The translations under genes and the position numbers were made by a program. The notes beneath the pieces were generated by a model that did not search any database, was not told where the DNA came from, and was given only the letters and a program-made list of their open reading frames with translations. 64,000 nucleotides of DNA, from NCBI RefSeq assembly GCF_900156255.1, contig NZ_FTMK01000016.1:20522-84521 (forward strand), written 5' to 3'. The stretch comes from Paracoccus thiocyanatus. Lineage in GTDB: Bacteria; Pseudomonadota; Alphaproteobacteria; Rhodobacterales; Rhodobacteraceae. Below are positions 31,587 through 41,485 of this stretch, piece after piece (within the stretch, counting starts at the first letter, position 1; every line of letters starts with the position of its first letter).

Positions 31587-33575
31587 ATGTCCGCAACCAA
31601 GATCCTCTGGGGACAGATCAGCATCGTCTTCCTCATCATCCTCGCCACCACCTGGGGCGCGACGCAATATGTCGCCTGGAGCCTCGGCTATCAGGCCCAG
31701 CTCGGGCCGCCTTGGTTCGTGCTGTTCGACGTACCAGTCTATTATCCGCCCGCGATCTTCTGGTGGTGGTATTTCTATGAAGCCTACGCGCCGCCGATCT
31801 TCGCCATGGGCGGGATCATCGCAGCCTCGGGCGGCTTCATCGCCATCGCGGTCGCCATCGGCATGTCGGTTTGGCGGGCGCGCGAGGCCAGGAACGTCGC
31901 CACCTACGGTTCGGCGCGATGGGCCGAAACCTCCGAGATCAGGAAGGCCGGCCTGCTCGACCCCGATGGCGTCGTCCTCGGCTGCCACGAAAGGGACTAT
32001 CTGCGCCATGACGGGCCGGAGCATGTGCTGTGCTTCGCGCCGACTCGATCCGGCAAGGGCGTCGGTCTGGTCATTCCGTCGCTCCTGACCTGGCCGGGCT
32101 CGGCCATCGTCCACGACATCAAGGGCGAGAACTGGCAACTCACTTCGGGCTTCCGCGCGCAGCATGGTCGGGTGTTGCTCTTCGATCCCACAAATCCGAA
32201 CTCCTCGGCCTATAATCCGCTGCTCGAGGTGCGCCGCGGCAAATGGGAGGTGCGCGACGTCCAGAACATCGCCGATATCTTGGTGGACCCCGAAGGCAGC
32301 CTCGACAAGCGCAACCATTGGGAAAAGACCTCCCATTCGCTCCTCGTCGGCGCCATCCTGCACGTCCTCTATGCCGAGCCGGACAAGACGCTGGCGGGTG
32401 TCGCCAAATTCCTCTCCGACCCCAAGCGCCCGGTGGAATCCACCCTGCTTGCCATGATGCGAACCCCGCATCTGGGGGAAGCGGGACCGCATCCCGTCGT
32501 CGCCAGCGCGGCGCGCGAGCTGCGCAACAAATCCGACAATGAAATGTCCGGCGTGTTGTCGACGGCCATGTCCTTCTTGGGCCTCTATCGCGATCCCGTG
32601 GTTGCGGAGGTGACGCGCCGTTGCGACTGGCGGATCAGCGATATCGTCGGGGGCGAGCGGCCGACGACGCTCTACCTCGTCGTGCCGCCCTCCGACATCA
32701 ACCGCACTAAGCCCCTTATGCGATTGCTGCTGAACCAGGTCGGTCGCCGCCTTACCGAGGATTTGCAGGAGAATGCCGGGCGGCATCGCCTGCTCTTGAT
32801 GCTCGATGAGTTTCCGGCGCTTGGGCGGCTGGACTTCTTCGAGACCGCGCTGGCCTTCATGGCGGGCTACGGCCTCAAGAGCTTCCTGATCGCACAGTCG
32901 CTGAACCAGATCGAGAAAGCCTACGGGCCGAACAACTCGATCCTCGACAACTGCCATGTCCGCGTGAGCTTCGCCACGAACGATGAGCGCACCGCCAAGA
33001 GGGTTTCCGACGCACTCGGCACCGCCACCGAAATGAAGGCGATGAAGAACTATGCCGGGCATCGCCTCGCGCCCTGGCTCAGCCATCTCATGGTGTCGCG
33101 CTCGGAGACCGCCCGGCAGTTGCTGACGCCGGGCGAGATCATGCAGCTTCCCCCGAGCGACGAGATCGTCATGGTCGCCGGCATCCCGCCGGTTCGCGCG
33201 AAGAAGGCGCGGTATTTCGAGGACGAGCGGTTCCGTGAACGCCTTCTCGCGCCACCGGAGCTGACGCCGCCCGACACGCCGCAGGCGGACAACTGGACCG
33301 CGCTGCCGATTCCGGCACGACCCGAACATTCCGTCGAAGATCCTTCACCTGAACCGGCCGAGGATGAAGACCCGACCCAATCCGAACGCAGGCTGCAACC
33401 CGAACTCGGCCGCGTGAAGCCGGTGGAGAAGAAAAAGCCCATCGAGAACGAGTTCGAGGCGGGCCTGGCCGACGACGGTGACGAAGAGGTCGGCCAGAAC
33501 CGGCGCATGATCCGCCACATGCTGGATACCGCGCGCCGGGTCTCGATGAACCCGCATGACCGGATGGATCTCTAG
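31587..33575 (+). CDS. traG: TraG/VirD4 coupling protein
   Basis: A 662-residue inner-membrane ATPase that delivers the relaxase-DNA complex to the secretion channel. Two N-terminal transmembrane helices (about 9-30 and 72-96) precede the Walker A motif A-P-T-R-S-G-K-G at 151-158. The L-L-M-L-D-E-F-P-A-L-G segment near residue 410 is Walker B. The C-terminal 110 residues are acidic and low-complexity. The start at 31587 has GAAAGGA upstream. It lies between the relaxase and the trb genes as in related ICEs. Confidence 0.93.
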   Translation: MSATKILWGQISIVFLIILATTWGATQYVAWSLGYQAQLGPPWFVLFDVPVYYPPAIFWWWYFYEAYAPPIFAMGGIIAASGGFIAIAVAIGMSVWRAREARNVATYGSARWAETSEIRKAGLLDPDGVVLGCHERDYLRHDGPEHVLCFAPTRSGKGVGLVIPSLLTWPGSAIVHDIKGENWQLTSGFRAQHGRVLLFDPTNPNSSAYNPLLEVRRGKWEVRDVQNIADILVDPEGSLDKRNHWEKTSHSLLVGAILHVLYAEPDKTLAGVAKFLSDPKRPVESTLLAMMRTPHLGEAGPHPVVASAARELRNKSDNEMSGVLSTAMSFLGLYRDPVVAEVTRRCDWRISDIVGGERPTTLYLVVPPSDINRTKPLMRLLLNQVGRRLTEDLQENAGRHRLLLMLDEFPALGRLDFFETALAFMAGYGLKSFLIAQSLNQIEKAYGPNNSILDNCHVRVSFATNDERTAKRVSDALGTATEMKAMKNYAGHRLAPWLSHLMVSRSETARQLLTPGEIMQLPPSDEIVMVAGIPPVRAKKARYFEDERFRERLLAPPELTPPDTPQADNWTALPIPARPEHSVEDPSPEPAEDEDPTQSERRLQPELGRVKPVEKKKPIENEFEAGLADDGDEEVGQNRRMIRHMLDTARRVSMNPHDRMDL

Positions 33576-33578
33576 GCC

Positions 33579-34007
33579 ATGGCCAGCGCGCGGAAGAAGA
33601 AGTTCACCGTCTATCTGGAGCCGGCCGTCGAGAAGGCCTTGGCGGATTTTGCCGCCCGCCGGGATCGCTCGCAGTCAATGATCGCTGAGGCCGCGATTGC
33701 GTCCTTCCTGTCGCCAGATGATGCCGAGCGCCGGGAGGCGATCGTTGCCCGGCGTCTCGATCAGATCGACCGTCGCATCATGCGGATGGAACGCGATGTT
33801 GGCATCGCGGTCGAGACCCTGGCGGTCTTCATCCGCTTCTGGCTCGCCACGACGCCGGCCCTGCCCGAACCCGCTGCGAACGCGGCCAGGGCCAAGGTGG
33901 GCGAGCGGTATGAAGCCTTTATCACCGCACTCGGCAGGCGGCTCGCCCAAGGACCGAAGCTCCGACAGGAGGTTTCTGAGGATGTTCCCGAATCGGAAAA
34001 CTCCTGA
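33579..34007 (+). CDS. CopG/RHH-family protein between traG and trbB
   Basis: A 142-residue protein. The first 50 residues are a ribbon-helix-helix domain (K-K-F-T-V-Y-L-E-P-A-V-E-K-A-L, S-Q-S-M-I-A-E-A-A-I). The rest is a coiled-coil-like helical region (R-R-L-D-Q-I-D-R-R-I-M-R-M-E) with one hydrophobic stretch. It starts three bases after traG. This is the conserved small regulator of this trb family and probably controls the trb transcript or represses its own operon. Its target site was not identified. Confidence 0.82.
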   Translation: MASARKKKFTVYLEPAVEKALADFAARRDRSQSMIAEAAIASFLSPDDAERREAIVARRLDQIDRRIMRMERDVGIAVETLAVFIRFWLATTPALPEPAANAARAKVGERYEAFITALGRRLAQGPKLRQEVSEDVPESENS

Positions 34008-34192
34008 TGTCACATGCGCCATGTGGGTGGGACGGTCATAGCTTCAAGAACAAGGCGCCACCGCCGTTCTCCTGTATTTTTATCCTACACTACTACGACG
34101 CCCGAAACTTGTTGAATCGCACCGTTTCAGGTCTCTTTTAGTCATCCCCATCCGGGGATCGCATCTCGCCTCCCCGGTGGAACGGGGACGAG
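34008..34192. promoter_or_regulatory. Likely trb promoter region
   Basis: A 185-bp gap with an AT-richer middle (34070-34100) followed by GC dyads close to trbB. It is the only sizeable gap between traG and trbI, so the trb operon promoter probably lies here. No lux/tra-box-like palindrome was found and no -10/-35 pair can be fixed. Confidence 0.4.
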
Positions 34193-35191
34193 ATGGCAGG
34201 CAGCAACCACAAACAGGCAAGTGTTGACCGCGGCGCGCGGATGCTCCGAACGGCGCTTGGGCCTGCCATCTCGACTCTCTTGCAGGAGCCTTCCGTCGTC
34301 GAGGTCATGCTGAACCCCGACGGCAGGATCTGGGTGGATCGGCTGTCCGAGGGACTGGCCGATACGGGTGAGACGCTCACGGCCGCCGACGGCGAGCGCA
34401 TCGTTCGCCTGGTCGCGCATCATGTCGGCTCAGAGGTCCATGCCCGCAGCCCGCGCGTTTCGGCGGAACTGCCGGAAACAGGCGAGCGCTTCGAGGGCCT
34501 GTTGCCGCCCGTCGTCGCAGCCCCGGCCTTCGCCATCCGCAAGCCAGCCGTCGCGGTATTCAGCCTCGACGATTATGTCGCCGCCGGGATCATGACCCGG
34601 ATGCAGGCCGAGGCCCTGCGACTGGCGGTCGTCACCCGCGCCAACATCCTCGTCGCCGGCGGCACGTCCACCGGCAAAACTACCCTGACCAATGCGTTGC
34701 TGGCCGAAGTGGCCAAGACCTCGGATCGCGTCGTCATCATCGAGGATACGCGCGAACTGCAATGCGCCGCGCCGAACCTCGTCGCCATGCGGACCAAGGA
34801 TGGCGTCGCCACGCTGTCGGAGCTTGTCCGGTCCTCGCTGCGCCTGCGCCCGGATCGCATCCCGATCGGTGAGGTGCGCGGCGCCGAGGCGCTGGACCTG
34901 CTCAAAGCCTGGGGCACCGGACATCCGGGCGGCATCGGCACCATCCATGCCGGTTCCGGTATCGGCGCGCTGCGCCGTCTCGAACAACTGATCCAGGAAG
35001 CCGTCGTGACCGTCCCCCGCGCCATGATCGCGGAGACCATCGACCTTGTGGCCGTCCTGGCCGGGCGCGGTTCCGCGCGCCGGCTGGCCGAACTCGCTCG
35101 CGTCGAGGGCCTCGGGCCGGACGGCGACTATCGGATTTCCCCCGCTTTTTCCGAAACCGCCACCACTCACGATTCAGGAGATCCTGCATGA
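34193..35191 (+). CDS. trbB: TrbB, conjugal transfer ATPase (VirB11 family)
   Basis: A 332-residue secretion ATPase of the VirB11/GspE class. Walker A G-G-T-S-T-G-K-T is at about 156-163, the Asp box is I-I-E-D-T-R-E-L-Q, Walker B is in the [13 protein letters not shown] stretch, and the His box [13 protein letters not shown]. It forms a hexamer on the inner face of the membrane and powers pilus assembly. First gene of the trb operon, overlapping trbC by four bases. Confidence 0.95.
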   Translation: MAGSNHKQASVDRGARMLRTALGPAISTLLQEPSVVEVMLNPDGRIWVDRLSEGLADTGETLTAADGERIVRLVAHHVGSEVHARSPRVSAELPETGERFEGLLPPVVAAPAFAIRKPAVAVFSLDDYVAAGIMTRMQAEALRLAVVTRANILVAGGTSTGKTTLTNALLAEVAKTSDRVVIIEDTRELQCAAPNLVAMRTKDGVATLSELVRSSLRLRPDRIPIGEVRGAEALDLLKAWGTGHPGGIGTIHAGSGIGALRRLEQLIQEAVVTVPRAMIAETIDLVAVLAGRGSARRLAELARVEGLGPDGDYRISPAFSETATTHDSGDPA

Positions 35192-35520
35192 TCCGTCGCG
35201 CCTTCCGTATCCGCCACCACATCGCCACGGCCGCCGCCGTCACCTATGTCAGCCTCTTCATGGCGCCGGCCGCCCATGCCTCGGGTTCTTCCATGCCCTG
35301 GGAAGCGCCGCTGCAATCCATCCTCGAATCCGTCGAAGGGCCGGTGGCCAAGATCGTCGCCGTAATCATCATCATCGTCACCGGCCTGACGCTGGCTTTC
35401 GGCGACACCGGCGGCGGCTTCCGGCGGTTGATCCAGATCGTGTTCGGCATCTCCATCGCCTTCGCGGCATCCAGCTTCTTCCTCTCCTTCTTCAGCTTCG
35501 GTGGCGGGGCGCTGGTCTGA
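35188..35520 (+). CDS. trbC: TrbC, pilin (VirB2 family)
   Basis: A 110-residue protein with a long leader (to about A-A-H-A at 31) and two hydrophobic helices (about 52-70 and 82-102) separated by a short G-D-T-G-G-G-F turn, the usual layout of VirB2/TrbC pilins. It is probably cut by signal peptidase and matured by TraF at 27863. Start overlaps trbB; stop overlaps trbD. Confidence 0.92.
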   Translation: MIRRAFRIRHHIATAAAVTYVSLFMAPAAHASGSSMPWEAPLQSILESVEGPVAKIVAVIIIIVTGLTLAFGDTGGGFRRLIQIVFGISIAFAASSFFLSFFSFGGGALV

Positions 35521-35801
35521 TGGCGGTCGCGTTCGAAGCACTCGACGAAGTGCCAGGCTTCTCGATCCCGGTTCACCGCGCCCTGACCGAGCCGATCCTG
35601 CTCGGCGGGGCGCCGCGATCCGTCGCCATCCTGAACGGCACGCTCGCCGGGGCTGTGGGTCTCGGCCTCCAGCTCTGGCTGGCCGGCATCCTGATCTGGG
35701 CGGTGGGCCATATCGCCGCCGTCTGGGCGGCCAAACGCGATCCGCTCTTCGTCGAGGTCGCGCGCCGTCATCTGCGCATCCCCGGCCATCTCTCGGTGTG
35801 A
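35520..35801 (+). CDS. trbD: TrbD (VirB3 family)
   Basis: A 93-residue inner-membrane protein. The ATG shares its A with the trbC stop (TGATG at 35518). The N-terminal segment has the family's I-P-V-H-R-A-L-T-E-P motif, followed by hydrophobic segments at about 36-68 and a cytoplasmic tail. VirB3-type proteins link pilin extraction to the TrbE ATPase. Ten bases separate it from trbE. Confidence 0.92.
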   Translation: MAVAFEALDEVPGFSIPVHRALTEPILLGGAPRSVAILNGTLAGAVGLGLQLWLAGILIWAVGHIAAVWAAKRDPLFVEVARRHLRIPGHLSV

Positions 35802-35811
35802 GGCACGAGCC

Positions 35812-38364
35812 ATGATGAATCTCGCAGAATACCGCCGCACCGCCTCCCGCTTGGCTGACTATCTGCCTTGGGTGGCGCTGGTCGGCTCCGGCGTCGTGCT
35901 GAACAAGGATGGCTCGCTCCAGCGCACCGCGAAGTTTCGCGGGCCGGATCTGGACTCCGCCGTCGCGGCAGAAATGGTCGCGGTGGCAGGGCGTCTGAAC
36001 AATGCCTTCCGCCGTCTGGGCTCGGGCTGGGCGATCTTCGTCGAGGCGCAGCGGACCGAGGCCGCGACCTATCCCGACAGCACCTTTCTCGATCCCGCCT
36101 CGGCGCTGGTCGATGCCGAGCGCAAGGCCGATTTCGAGGGTGAGGCCGATGAGCGATCATCCCAGTGGGACGATCGCCGGCCGAACGGCACCTATTTCGT
36201 CTCGGGCTATTTCCTGACCTTCCTCTGGCTCCCGCCCGCCGAGGATGCGGCACGCTCAGAATCCTGGCTCTACGAGGGCCGCGAGACCTCGGGCGTGAAT
36301 CCCTGGGAACTGGTGCGCGGCTTCATCGACCGCACCGACCGCGTGCTGGCGCTGCTCGACGGCTTCATGCCGGAATGCCGCTGGCTCGATGACGCGGAGA
36401 CACTCACCTACTTGCACTCGACGATCTCGACCAACCGGCATCGCGTGCGTGTGCCCGAGGTGCCGATGCATCTCGACGCGCTGCTGCCGGATCAGGCGCT
36501 GACCGGCGGGCTGGAGCCGCGCCTGGGCGACCAGCATCTCCGAGTTCTCACCATCACCGGCTTTCCGGGCGTCACGACCCCCGGCCTGCTCGATGAACTG
36601 AACCGGCTGGCCTTTCCCTATCGCTGGTCGACCCGCGCCATTCTCATGGACAAGGTGGACGCGACGCGGCTGCTGACCCGTATCCGGCGCCAGTGGTTCG
36701 CCAAGCGCAAGTCCATCGCCGCCATCCTCAAGGAGGTGATGACCAACGAGCAATCTGCACTGGTCGATACCGATGCCGCCAACAAGGCGGCCGACGCGGA
36801 CATGGCCTTGCAGGAACTCGGCGCCGACATGGCCGGCATGGCCTATGTCACCGCGACCGTCACCGTATGGGACGAGGACGCCTGCCGCGCCGACGAAAAG
36901 CTGCGGCTGGTCGAGAAAATCGTCCAGTCGCGCGATTTCAGCGTCATGGTCGAGACGGTCAATGCCGTCGACGCCTGGCTTGGCAGCTTGCCCGGACATG
37001 CCTATGCCAATGTCCGGCAACCGCCGGTTTCGACGCTCAACCTTGCCCACATGATCCCCTCAAGTGCCGTGTGGGCGGGGCCGGAACGGGACGACCACTT
37101 CGGCGCACCCCCGCTGCTCTATGGCAGGACCGAAGGATCGACCCCGTTCCGGTTTTCCCTTCATGTCGGCGATGTGGGCCACACACTCGTCGTCGGCCCG
37201 ACCGGCGCGGGTAAATCGGTTCTGCTGGCGCTGATGGCCTTGCAGTTCCGGCGCTATCCGCGCAGCCAGGTCTTTGCCTTCGATTTCGGCGGCTCGATCC
37301 GCGCCGCGTCGCTTGCCATGGGCGGCGACTGGCACGACCTCGGCGGTGAACTGACCGATGCGGCCGAGACCTCCGTTTCGCTGCAACCGCTGGCGCGTAT
37401 CCACGAGACGGCCGAGCGCGCATGGGCCGCCGACTGGATCGTGGCGATCCTGACGCGCGAGAACATCCAGATCACCCCCGAGGTAAAGGAGCATATCTGG
37501 ACGGCCCTGACCTCGCTCGCTTCCGCGCCAGTCGGGGAACGCACCATCACCGGGCTCGCGGTCCTGCTGCAATCCAACGACCTGAAACAGGCCCTGCGCG
37601 CCTATTGCGTCGGCGGTCCTTACGGCCGCCTGCTGGACGCTGAGAGCGAACATCTTGGTTCAGCCGACGTCCAGGCGTTCGAAATCGAGGGCTTGGTCGG
37701 AACCGGCGCGGCCCCGGCTGTCCTTTCCTACCTGTTTCACCGTATCGGCGACCGCCTCGACGGCCGGCCCACGCTGCTCATCATCGACGAAGGCTGGCTG
37801 GCGCTCGATGACGATGCCTTCGCGGAGCAGCTCCGTGAATGGCTGAAGACGCTCAGGAAGAAGAACGCCAGTGTCGTCTTCGCCACGCAAAGCCTGTCCG
37901 ACATCGACGGCAGCAACATCGCGCCCGCGATCATCGAAAGCTGCCCGACGCGGCTTCTACTGCCGAACGAGCGTGCGATCGAGCCGCAGATCACCGCGAT
38001 CTATCGCCGCTTCGGCCTCAACGACCGGCAGATCGAGATCCTCGCACGAGCCACGCCCAAGCGCGATTACTACTGCCAGTCCCGGCGGGGCAACCGGCTG
38101 TTCGAGCTGGGCCTCAGCGAAGTCGGTCTCGCGCTCTGCGCCGCGTCCGCCAAATCCGACCAGGCATTGATTGCCGAAATCTTCGCGGAGCACGGCCGAG
38201 ACGGCTTTCTCGCCGCCTGGCTTCGAGCGCGCGGCGTCGACTGGGCGGCCGACCTGATCCCGGACCTCACCAACCTCGCGCTGGAAAGCGAGGACCTGCC
38301 GCCCCTCGTCGACGATGAAAACGAGTTCGGCATCACCCTGGAAGAAGAGGAGATCACTCCATGA
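35812..38364 (+). CDS. trbE: TrbE, conjugal transfer ATPase (VirB4 family)
   Basis: An 850-residue ATPase, the normal size for TrbE. The N-terminal 400 residues form the CagE/VirB4 platform (E-Y-R-R-T-A-S-R-L-A-D-Y-L-P-W at the start). Walker A G-P-T-G-A-G-K-S is near residue 463 and Walker B L-L-I-I-D-E-G-W-L-A-L near 655. Q-S-L-S-D-I is the downstream glutamine motif. It drives substrate and pilin transport together with TrbB and TraG. Adjacent ATG codons at 35812 and 35815 both fit. Confidence 0.95.
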   Translation: MMNLAEYRRTASRLADYLPWVALVGSGVVLNKDGSLQRTAKFRGPDLDSAVAAEMVAVAGRLNNAFRRLGSGWAIFVEAQRTEAATYPDSTFLDPASALVDAERKADFEGEADERSSQWDDRRPNGTYFVSGYFLTFLWLPPAEDAARSESWLYEGRETSGVNPWELVRGFIDRTDRVLALLDGFMPECRWLDDAETLTYLHSTISTNRHRVRVPEVPMHLDALLPDQALTGGLEPRLGDQHLRVLTITGFPGVTTPGLLDELNRLAFPYRWSTRAILMDKVDATRLLTRIRRQWFAKRKSIAAILKEVMTNEQSALVDTDAANKAADADMALQELGADMAGMAYVTATVTVWDEDACRADEKLRLVEKIVQSRDFSVMVETVNAVDAWLGSLPGHAYANVRQPPVSTLNLAHMIPSSAVWAGPERDDHFGAPPLLYGRTEGSTPFRFSLHVGDVGHTLVVGPTGAGKSVLLALMALQFRRYPRSQVFAFDFGGSIRAASLAMGGDWHDLGGELTDAAETSVSLQPLARIHETAERAWAADWIVAILTRENIQITPEVKEHIWTALTSLASAPVGERTITGLAVLLQSNDLKQALRAYCVGGPYGRLLDAESEHLGSADVQAFEIEGLVGTGAAPAVLSYLFHRIGDRLDGRPTLLIIDEGWLALDDDAFAEQLREWLKTLRKKNASVVFATQSLSDIDGSNIAPAIIESCPTRLLLPNERAIEPQITAIYRRFGLNDRQIEILARATPKRDYYCQSRRGNRLFELGLSEVGLALCAASAKSDQALIAEIFAEHGRDGFLAAWLRARGVDWAADLIPDLTNLALESEDLPPLVDDENEFGITLEEEEITP

Positions 38365-39143
38365 CGTACAAACTGCCCCGGTTCACCCGCATGGTGAGTG
38401 CCTCGGCGCTTGCCCTTGCCCTCGCTGCCCCGCTGGCGCTGACCCCGGTGTTGACGACGCCTGCCCATGCCTTCTTCGGCGGCTTCGGCCGCATCGTCTA
38501 CGATCCGACCAACCATGCCGAGAACCTGCTGACCGCCGCCCGGACGCTGGAGCAGATCAACAACCAGATCACCTCGCTCCAGAACGAGGCGCAGATGCTG
38601 ATCAACCAGGCCCGCAATCTCGCCAGCCTGCCCCACAGTTCGCTTCAGGCGCTCCAGCAGAATGTGCAACGCACCCAGCAGCTTCTCGGGCAGGCCCAGA
38701 ACATTGCCTTCAACGTGCAGAACATCGACCAGATGTTCCAGCAGGACTACGGCAACCTGTCTCTGACGGCCACCGACCAGCAACTCATCGCTGACGCCAG
38801 GTCCCGCTGGGAGAACACTGTTGGCGGCTTGCAGGACGCCATGCGCGTGCAAGCTGGCGTCGTCGGCAATATCGACAGCAACCGCGCTGAGATGTCGGCG
38901 CTGGTCGGCGAAAGCCAGGGGGCGACGGGTGCGCTGCAAGCAACCCAGGCCGGCAACCAGCTTCTCGCCCTTCAATCGCAGCAGCTCTCCGACCTGATCG
39001 CGGTGATTTCGGCAAACGGCCGCGCCCAGGCGCTGACCGAGGCCGAGCGCGCCACCGCCGCCGAACAGGGCCGCATCCAGCGTGAGCGGTTCCTGACGCC
39101 GGGCTTGGGCTACCAGCCCGGCAATGCGCAGATGTTCAACTGA
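38361..39143 (+). CDS. trbJ: TrbJ (VirB5 family)
   Basis: A 260-residue exported protein with a signal peptide of about 35 residues ending T-P-A-H-A. The mature part starts F-F-G-G-F-G-R-I-V-Y-D-P-T-N and is almost wholly helical with many Gln and Asn, as in VirB5/TrbJ minor pilus proteins. A coiled coil runs through residues 55-115. The ATG overlaps the trbE stop. It caps the pilus tip or contacts the recipient in related systems. Confidence 0.93.
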   Translation: MTYKLPRFTRMVSASALALALAAPLALTPVLTTPAHAFFGGFGRIVYDPTNHAENLLTAARTLEQINNQITSLQNEAQMLINQARNLASLPHSSLQALQQNVQRTQQLLGQAQNIAFNVQNIDQMFQQDYGNLSLTATDQQLIADARSRWENTVGGLQDAMRVQAGVVGNIDSNRAEMSALVGESQGATGALQATQAGNQLLALQSQQLSDLIAVISANGRAQALTEAERATAAEQGRIQRERFLTPGLGYQPGNAQMFN

Positions 39144-39159
39144 GGAAAGGAGGCGAAGC

Positions 39160-39447
39160 ATGGAGGGGAAGGTGCTGGCCCGGATCGCGGCCATCGTGTT
39201 CGTCGCGATTGTGATCACCGCCACGGTCATCGAGATGACGCGCGAGGACGATCCCGCGCCGGTCAGCACCGCTCCCGCGCTCCAGCCGCCGGCCGATCCG
39301 CTGCGCGAAACCCTGCGCCGGTGCCAGCAACTCGGCGAGGCCGCCGGCAGCGATGCCGATTGCCTCGCCGCCTGGGCCGAGAACCGCGACCGCTTCCTTG
39401 GCCGGACGCCAGCCCCGGCGACGCCTGCACCGAACGGAGGGCAGTGA
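39160..39447 (+). CDS. TrbK-alt type entry-exclusion candidate
   Basis: A 95-residue protein starting at ATG 39160 behind AAAGGAGG. One N-terminal hydrophobic helix (about 5-24) is followed by a Pro-rich stretch and a conserved C-terminal motif R-C-Q-Q-L-G-E-A-A and D-C-L-A-A-W-A-E-N-R-D-R-F. It matches the family called TrbK-alt, which sits between trbJ and trbL in this operon type. Unlike classical TrbK of RP4 it has no lipobox. A role in surface exclusion is suggested by position only. Confidence 0.75.
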   Translation: MEGKVLARIAAIVFVAIVITATVIEMTREDDPAPVSTAPALQPPADPLRETLRRCQQLGEAAGSDADCLAAWAENRDRFLGRTPAPATPAPNGGQ

Positions 39448-39449
39448 CT

Positions 39450-40799
39450 ATGGGCGGAACGGGGGTCATCGACAATTTTCTCGGTATCTTCACCAGCTAT
39501 ATCGACAGCGGATTCGGCCTGCTCGGTGGCGAGGTTGCCTTCATCGCTACCACGCTGATCGTCATTGACGTTACGCTCGCCGCCCTATTCTGGGCCTGGG
39601 GCGCCGATGACGACATCATCGCCCGACTAGTCAAGAAGACGCTCTTCGTCGGTGTCTTCGCCTACATCATTAGCAATTGGAACAACCTCGCCCGCATCGT
39701 CTTCGAAAGCTTCGCCGGTCTCGGCCTGATGGCTTCGGGCACCGGCTTTTCCGCCGCCGATCTCCTTCGCCCCGGACGTGTCGCCCAGACCGGGCTCGAG
39801 GCCGGGCGACCCCTGCTCGAAAGCATTTCCGACCTGATGGGCTGGATCGCGGTGTTCGAGAATCTCGTCCAGATCCTCTGCCTGTTCTTCGCCTGGGCGT
39901 TGGTGATCCTCGCCTTCTTCATCCTCGCCGTGCAGCTCTTCGTCACCCTGATCGAGTTTAAGCTGACCACGCTTGCGGGCTTCGTCCTCATCCCCTTCGG
40001 CCTGTTCGGCAAGACCGCCTTCATGGCTGAGCGCGTGCTTGGCAACGTCATCTCCTCCGGCATCAAGGTTCTGGTGCTGGCCGTCATCATCGGTATCGGT
40101 TCGACGCTGTTCTCGCAGTTCACCGCCGGCTTCGGCGGCGCGACCCCGACCATCGACGACGCCATGGCGATCGTGCTGGCGGCACTCTCTCTTCTCGGCC
40201 TCGGCATTTTCGGCCCCGGCATCGCCTCCGGTCTTGTCTCCGGCGGTCCGCAACTCAGTGCGGGTGCCGCGGTCGGGACGGGTCTCGCCGTGGGCGGTGC
40301 GGCCGTTGCGGCCGGCGGCGCGACCATGCTCGCGGCACGTGGCGGCACCGCAGCCCTGTCCGGCGGCGCGGCGCTCGCACGCGGCACCGCCTCGGCCGTA
40401 GGGGCTGCGTCATCGGCCTACACGCTCGGAACTGTCGGCGGGTCCGGGGGCGTTTCCAGTGGTCTTGGAGGCGTCGCCCGCGCCGGAGCCTCCACCGCCG
40501 TCTCTCCGCTCAAACGGGCTGCATCCCGCGCCAGTGACAGCATGAAGTCCAGCTACGCCGACGGTGTGAGGGCCGGGTTCGGCGCAACGGGCGGCACATC
40601 CTCCATGGGGACCGTCGGTGGCACAGGTCCCGATGCCGCCATCGCGCCTGCAGCCGATGGGCCGCCCGCCTGGGCAAAGCGCATGCGTCGAAACCAGGCC
40701 ATGAGCCAAGGCACACGGGCCGCCGCCCATGCCGTCCGGTCTGGTGACAGCCGTGGCGCCGGCTCTTCCGTCAATCTCTCCGAAAGCGACCGCTCATGA
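39450..40799 (+). CDS. trbL: TrbL (VirB6 family)
   Basis: A 449-residue inner-membrane channel protein. The N-terminal 290 residues contain about six transmembrane segments. The C-terminal 150 residues are Gly/Ala/Ser-rich and low-complexity (A-A-V-A-A-G-G-A-T), a common feature of TrbL. It starts at ATG 39450; a GTG two codons earlier is a possible start. It should contact the substrate as it crosses the inner membrane. The stop overlaps trbF. Confidence 0.93.
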   Translation: MGGTGVIDNFLGIFTSYIDSGFGLLGGEVAFIATTLIVIDVTLAALFWAWGADDDIIARLVKKTLFVGVFAYIISNWNNLARIVFESFAGLGLMASGTGFSAADLLRPGRVAQTGLEAGRPLLESISDLMGWIAVFENLVQILCLFFAWALVILAFFILAVQLFVTLIEFKLTTLAGFVLIPFGLFGKTAFMAERVLGNVISSGIKVLVLAVIIGIGSTLFSQFTAGFGGATPTIDDAMAIVLAALSLLGLGIFGPGIASGLVSGGPQLSAGAAVGTGLAVGGAAVAAGGATMLAARGGTAALSGGAALARGTASAVGAASSAYTLGTVGGSGGVSSGLGGVARAGASTAVSPLKRAASRASDSMKSSYADGVRAGFGATGGTSSMGTVGGTGPDAAIAPAADGPPAWAKRMRRNQAMSQGTRAAAHAVRSGDSRGAGSSVNLSESDRS

Positions 40800-41485
40800 A
40801 CCTCTTCAAACGCCCCGCAACCCATTACGGCAAGACGCCGGAACCCGAGACTCCGTACCAGAAGGCCGCCCAGGTCTGGGATGAACGTATCGGCTCGGCC
40901 CGCGTGCAGGCGCGGAACTGGCGCTACATGGCCTTCGGCAGCCTGATCCTGTCTGCTGGTTTCGCCACCGCACTTGTCTGGCAGTCGGCACAAGGGACCG
41001 TGGTGCCCTGGGTGGTGCAGGTCGATGCGCTCGGCGAAGCCCAGACCGTCGCCCCGGCCTCAGCCGACTACCAGCCGACCGATCCCCAGATTGCCTTCCA
41101 TCTCGGCCGTTTCATCGAGCAGGTCCGCTCGATTCCTGCCGATCCGATCATCGTGCGGCAGAACTGGCTGCGCGCCTACGAGTTCACCACGGATCGCGGC
41201 GCGATCGCGCTGAACGACTATGCCCGCGCCAACGACCCGTTCACGCGCGTCGGCCGCCAGCAGATCGCCATCGAGGTCTCGAGCGTCATCCGGGCCTCGC
41301 CGGGATCGTTCCGGGTCGCCTGGACCGAACGCCATTTCGAGAACGGCCAGCTTTCCACCACCGAGCGATGGACCGCGATCCTGACCGTCGTGATCCAGAC
41401 TCCGCGCAGCGCCGAGCGCCTGCGCGCCAATCCGCTCGGCATCTACGTCAATGCGATCAACTGGTCGCGGGAGATGAGTCAATGA
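40796..41485 (+). CDS. trbF: TrbF (VirB8 family)
   Basis: A 229-residue protein with a cytoplasmic N-terminus (F-K-R-P-A-T-H-Y-G, then E-T-P-Y-Q-K-A-A-Q-V-W-D-E), one transmembrane helix (about 41-60) and a periplasmic NTF2-like VirB8 domain ending N-P-L-G-I-Y-V-N-A-I-N-W. It nucleates assembly of the inner-membrane complex. Overlaps trbL and trbG by four bases each. Confidence 0.94.
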   Translation: MNLFKRPATHYGKTPEPETPYQKAAQVWDERIGSARVQARNWRYMAFGSLILSAGFATALVWQSAQGTVVPWVVQVDALGEAQTVAPASADYQPTDPQIAFHLGRFIEQVRSIPADPIIVRQNWLRAYEFTTDRGAIALNDYARANDPFTRVGRQQIAIEVSSVIRASPGSFRVAWTERHFENGQLSTTERWTAILTVVIQTPRSAERLRANPLGIYVNAINWSREMSQ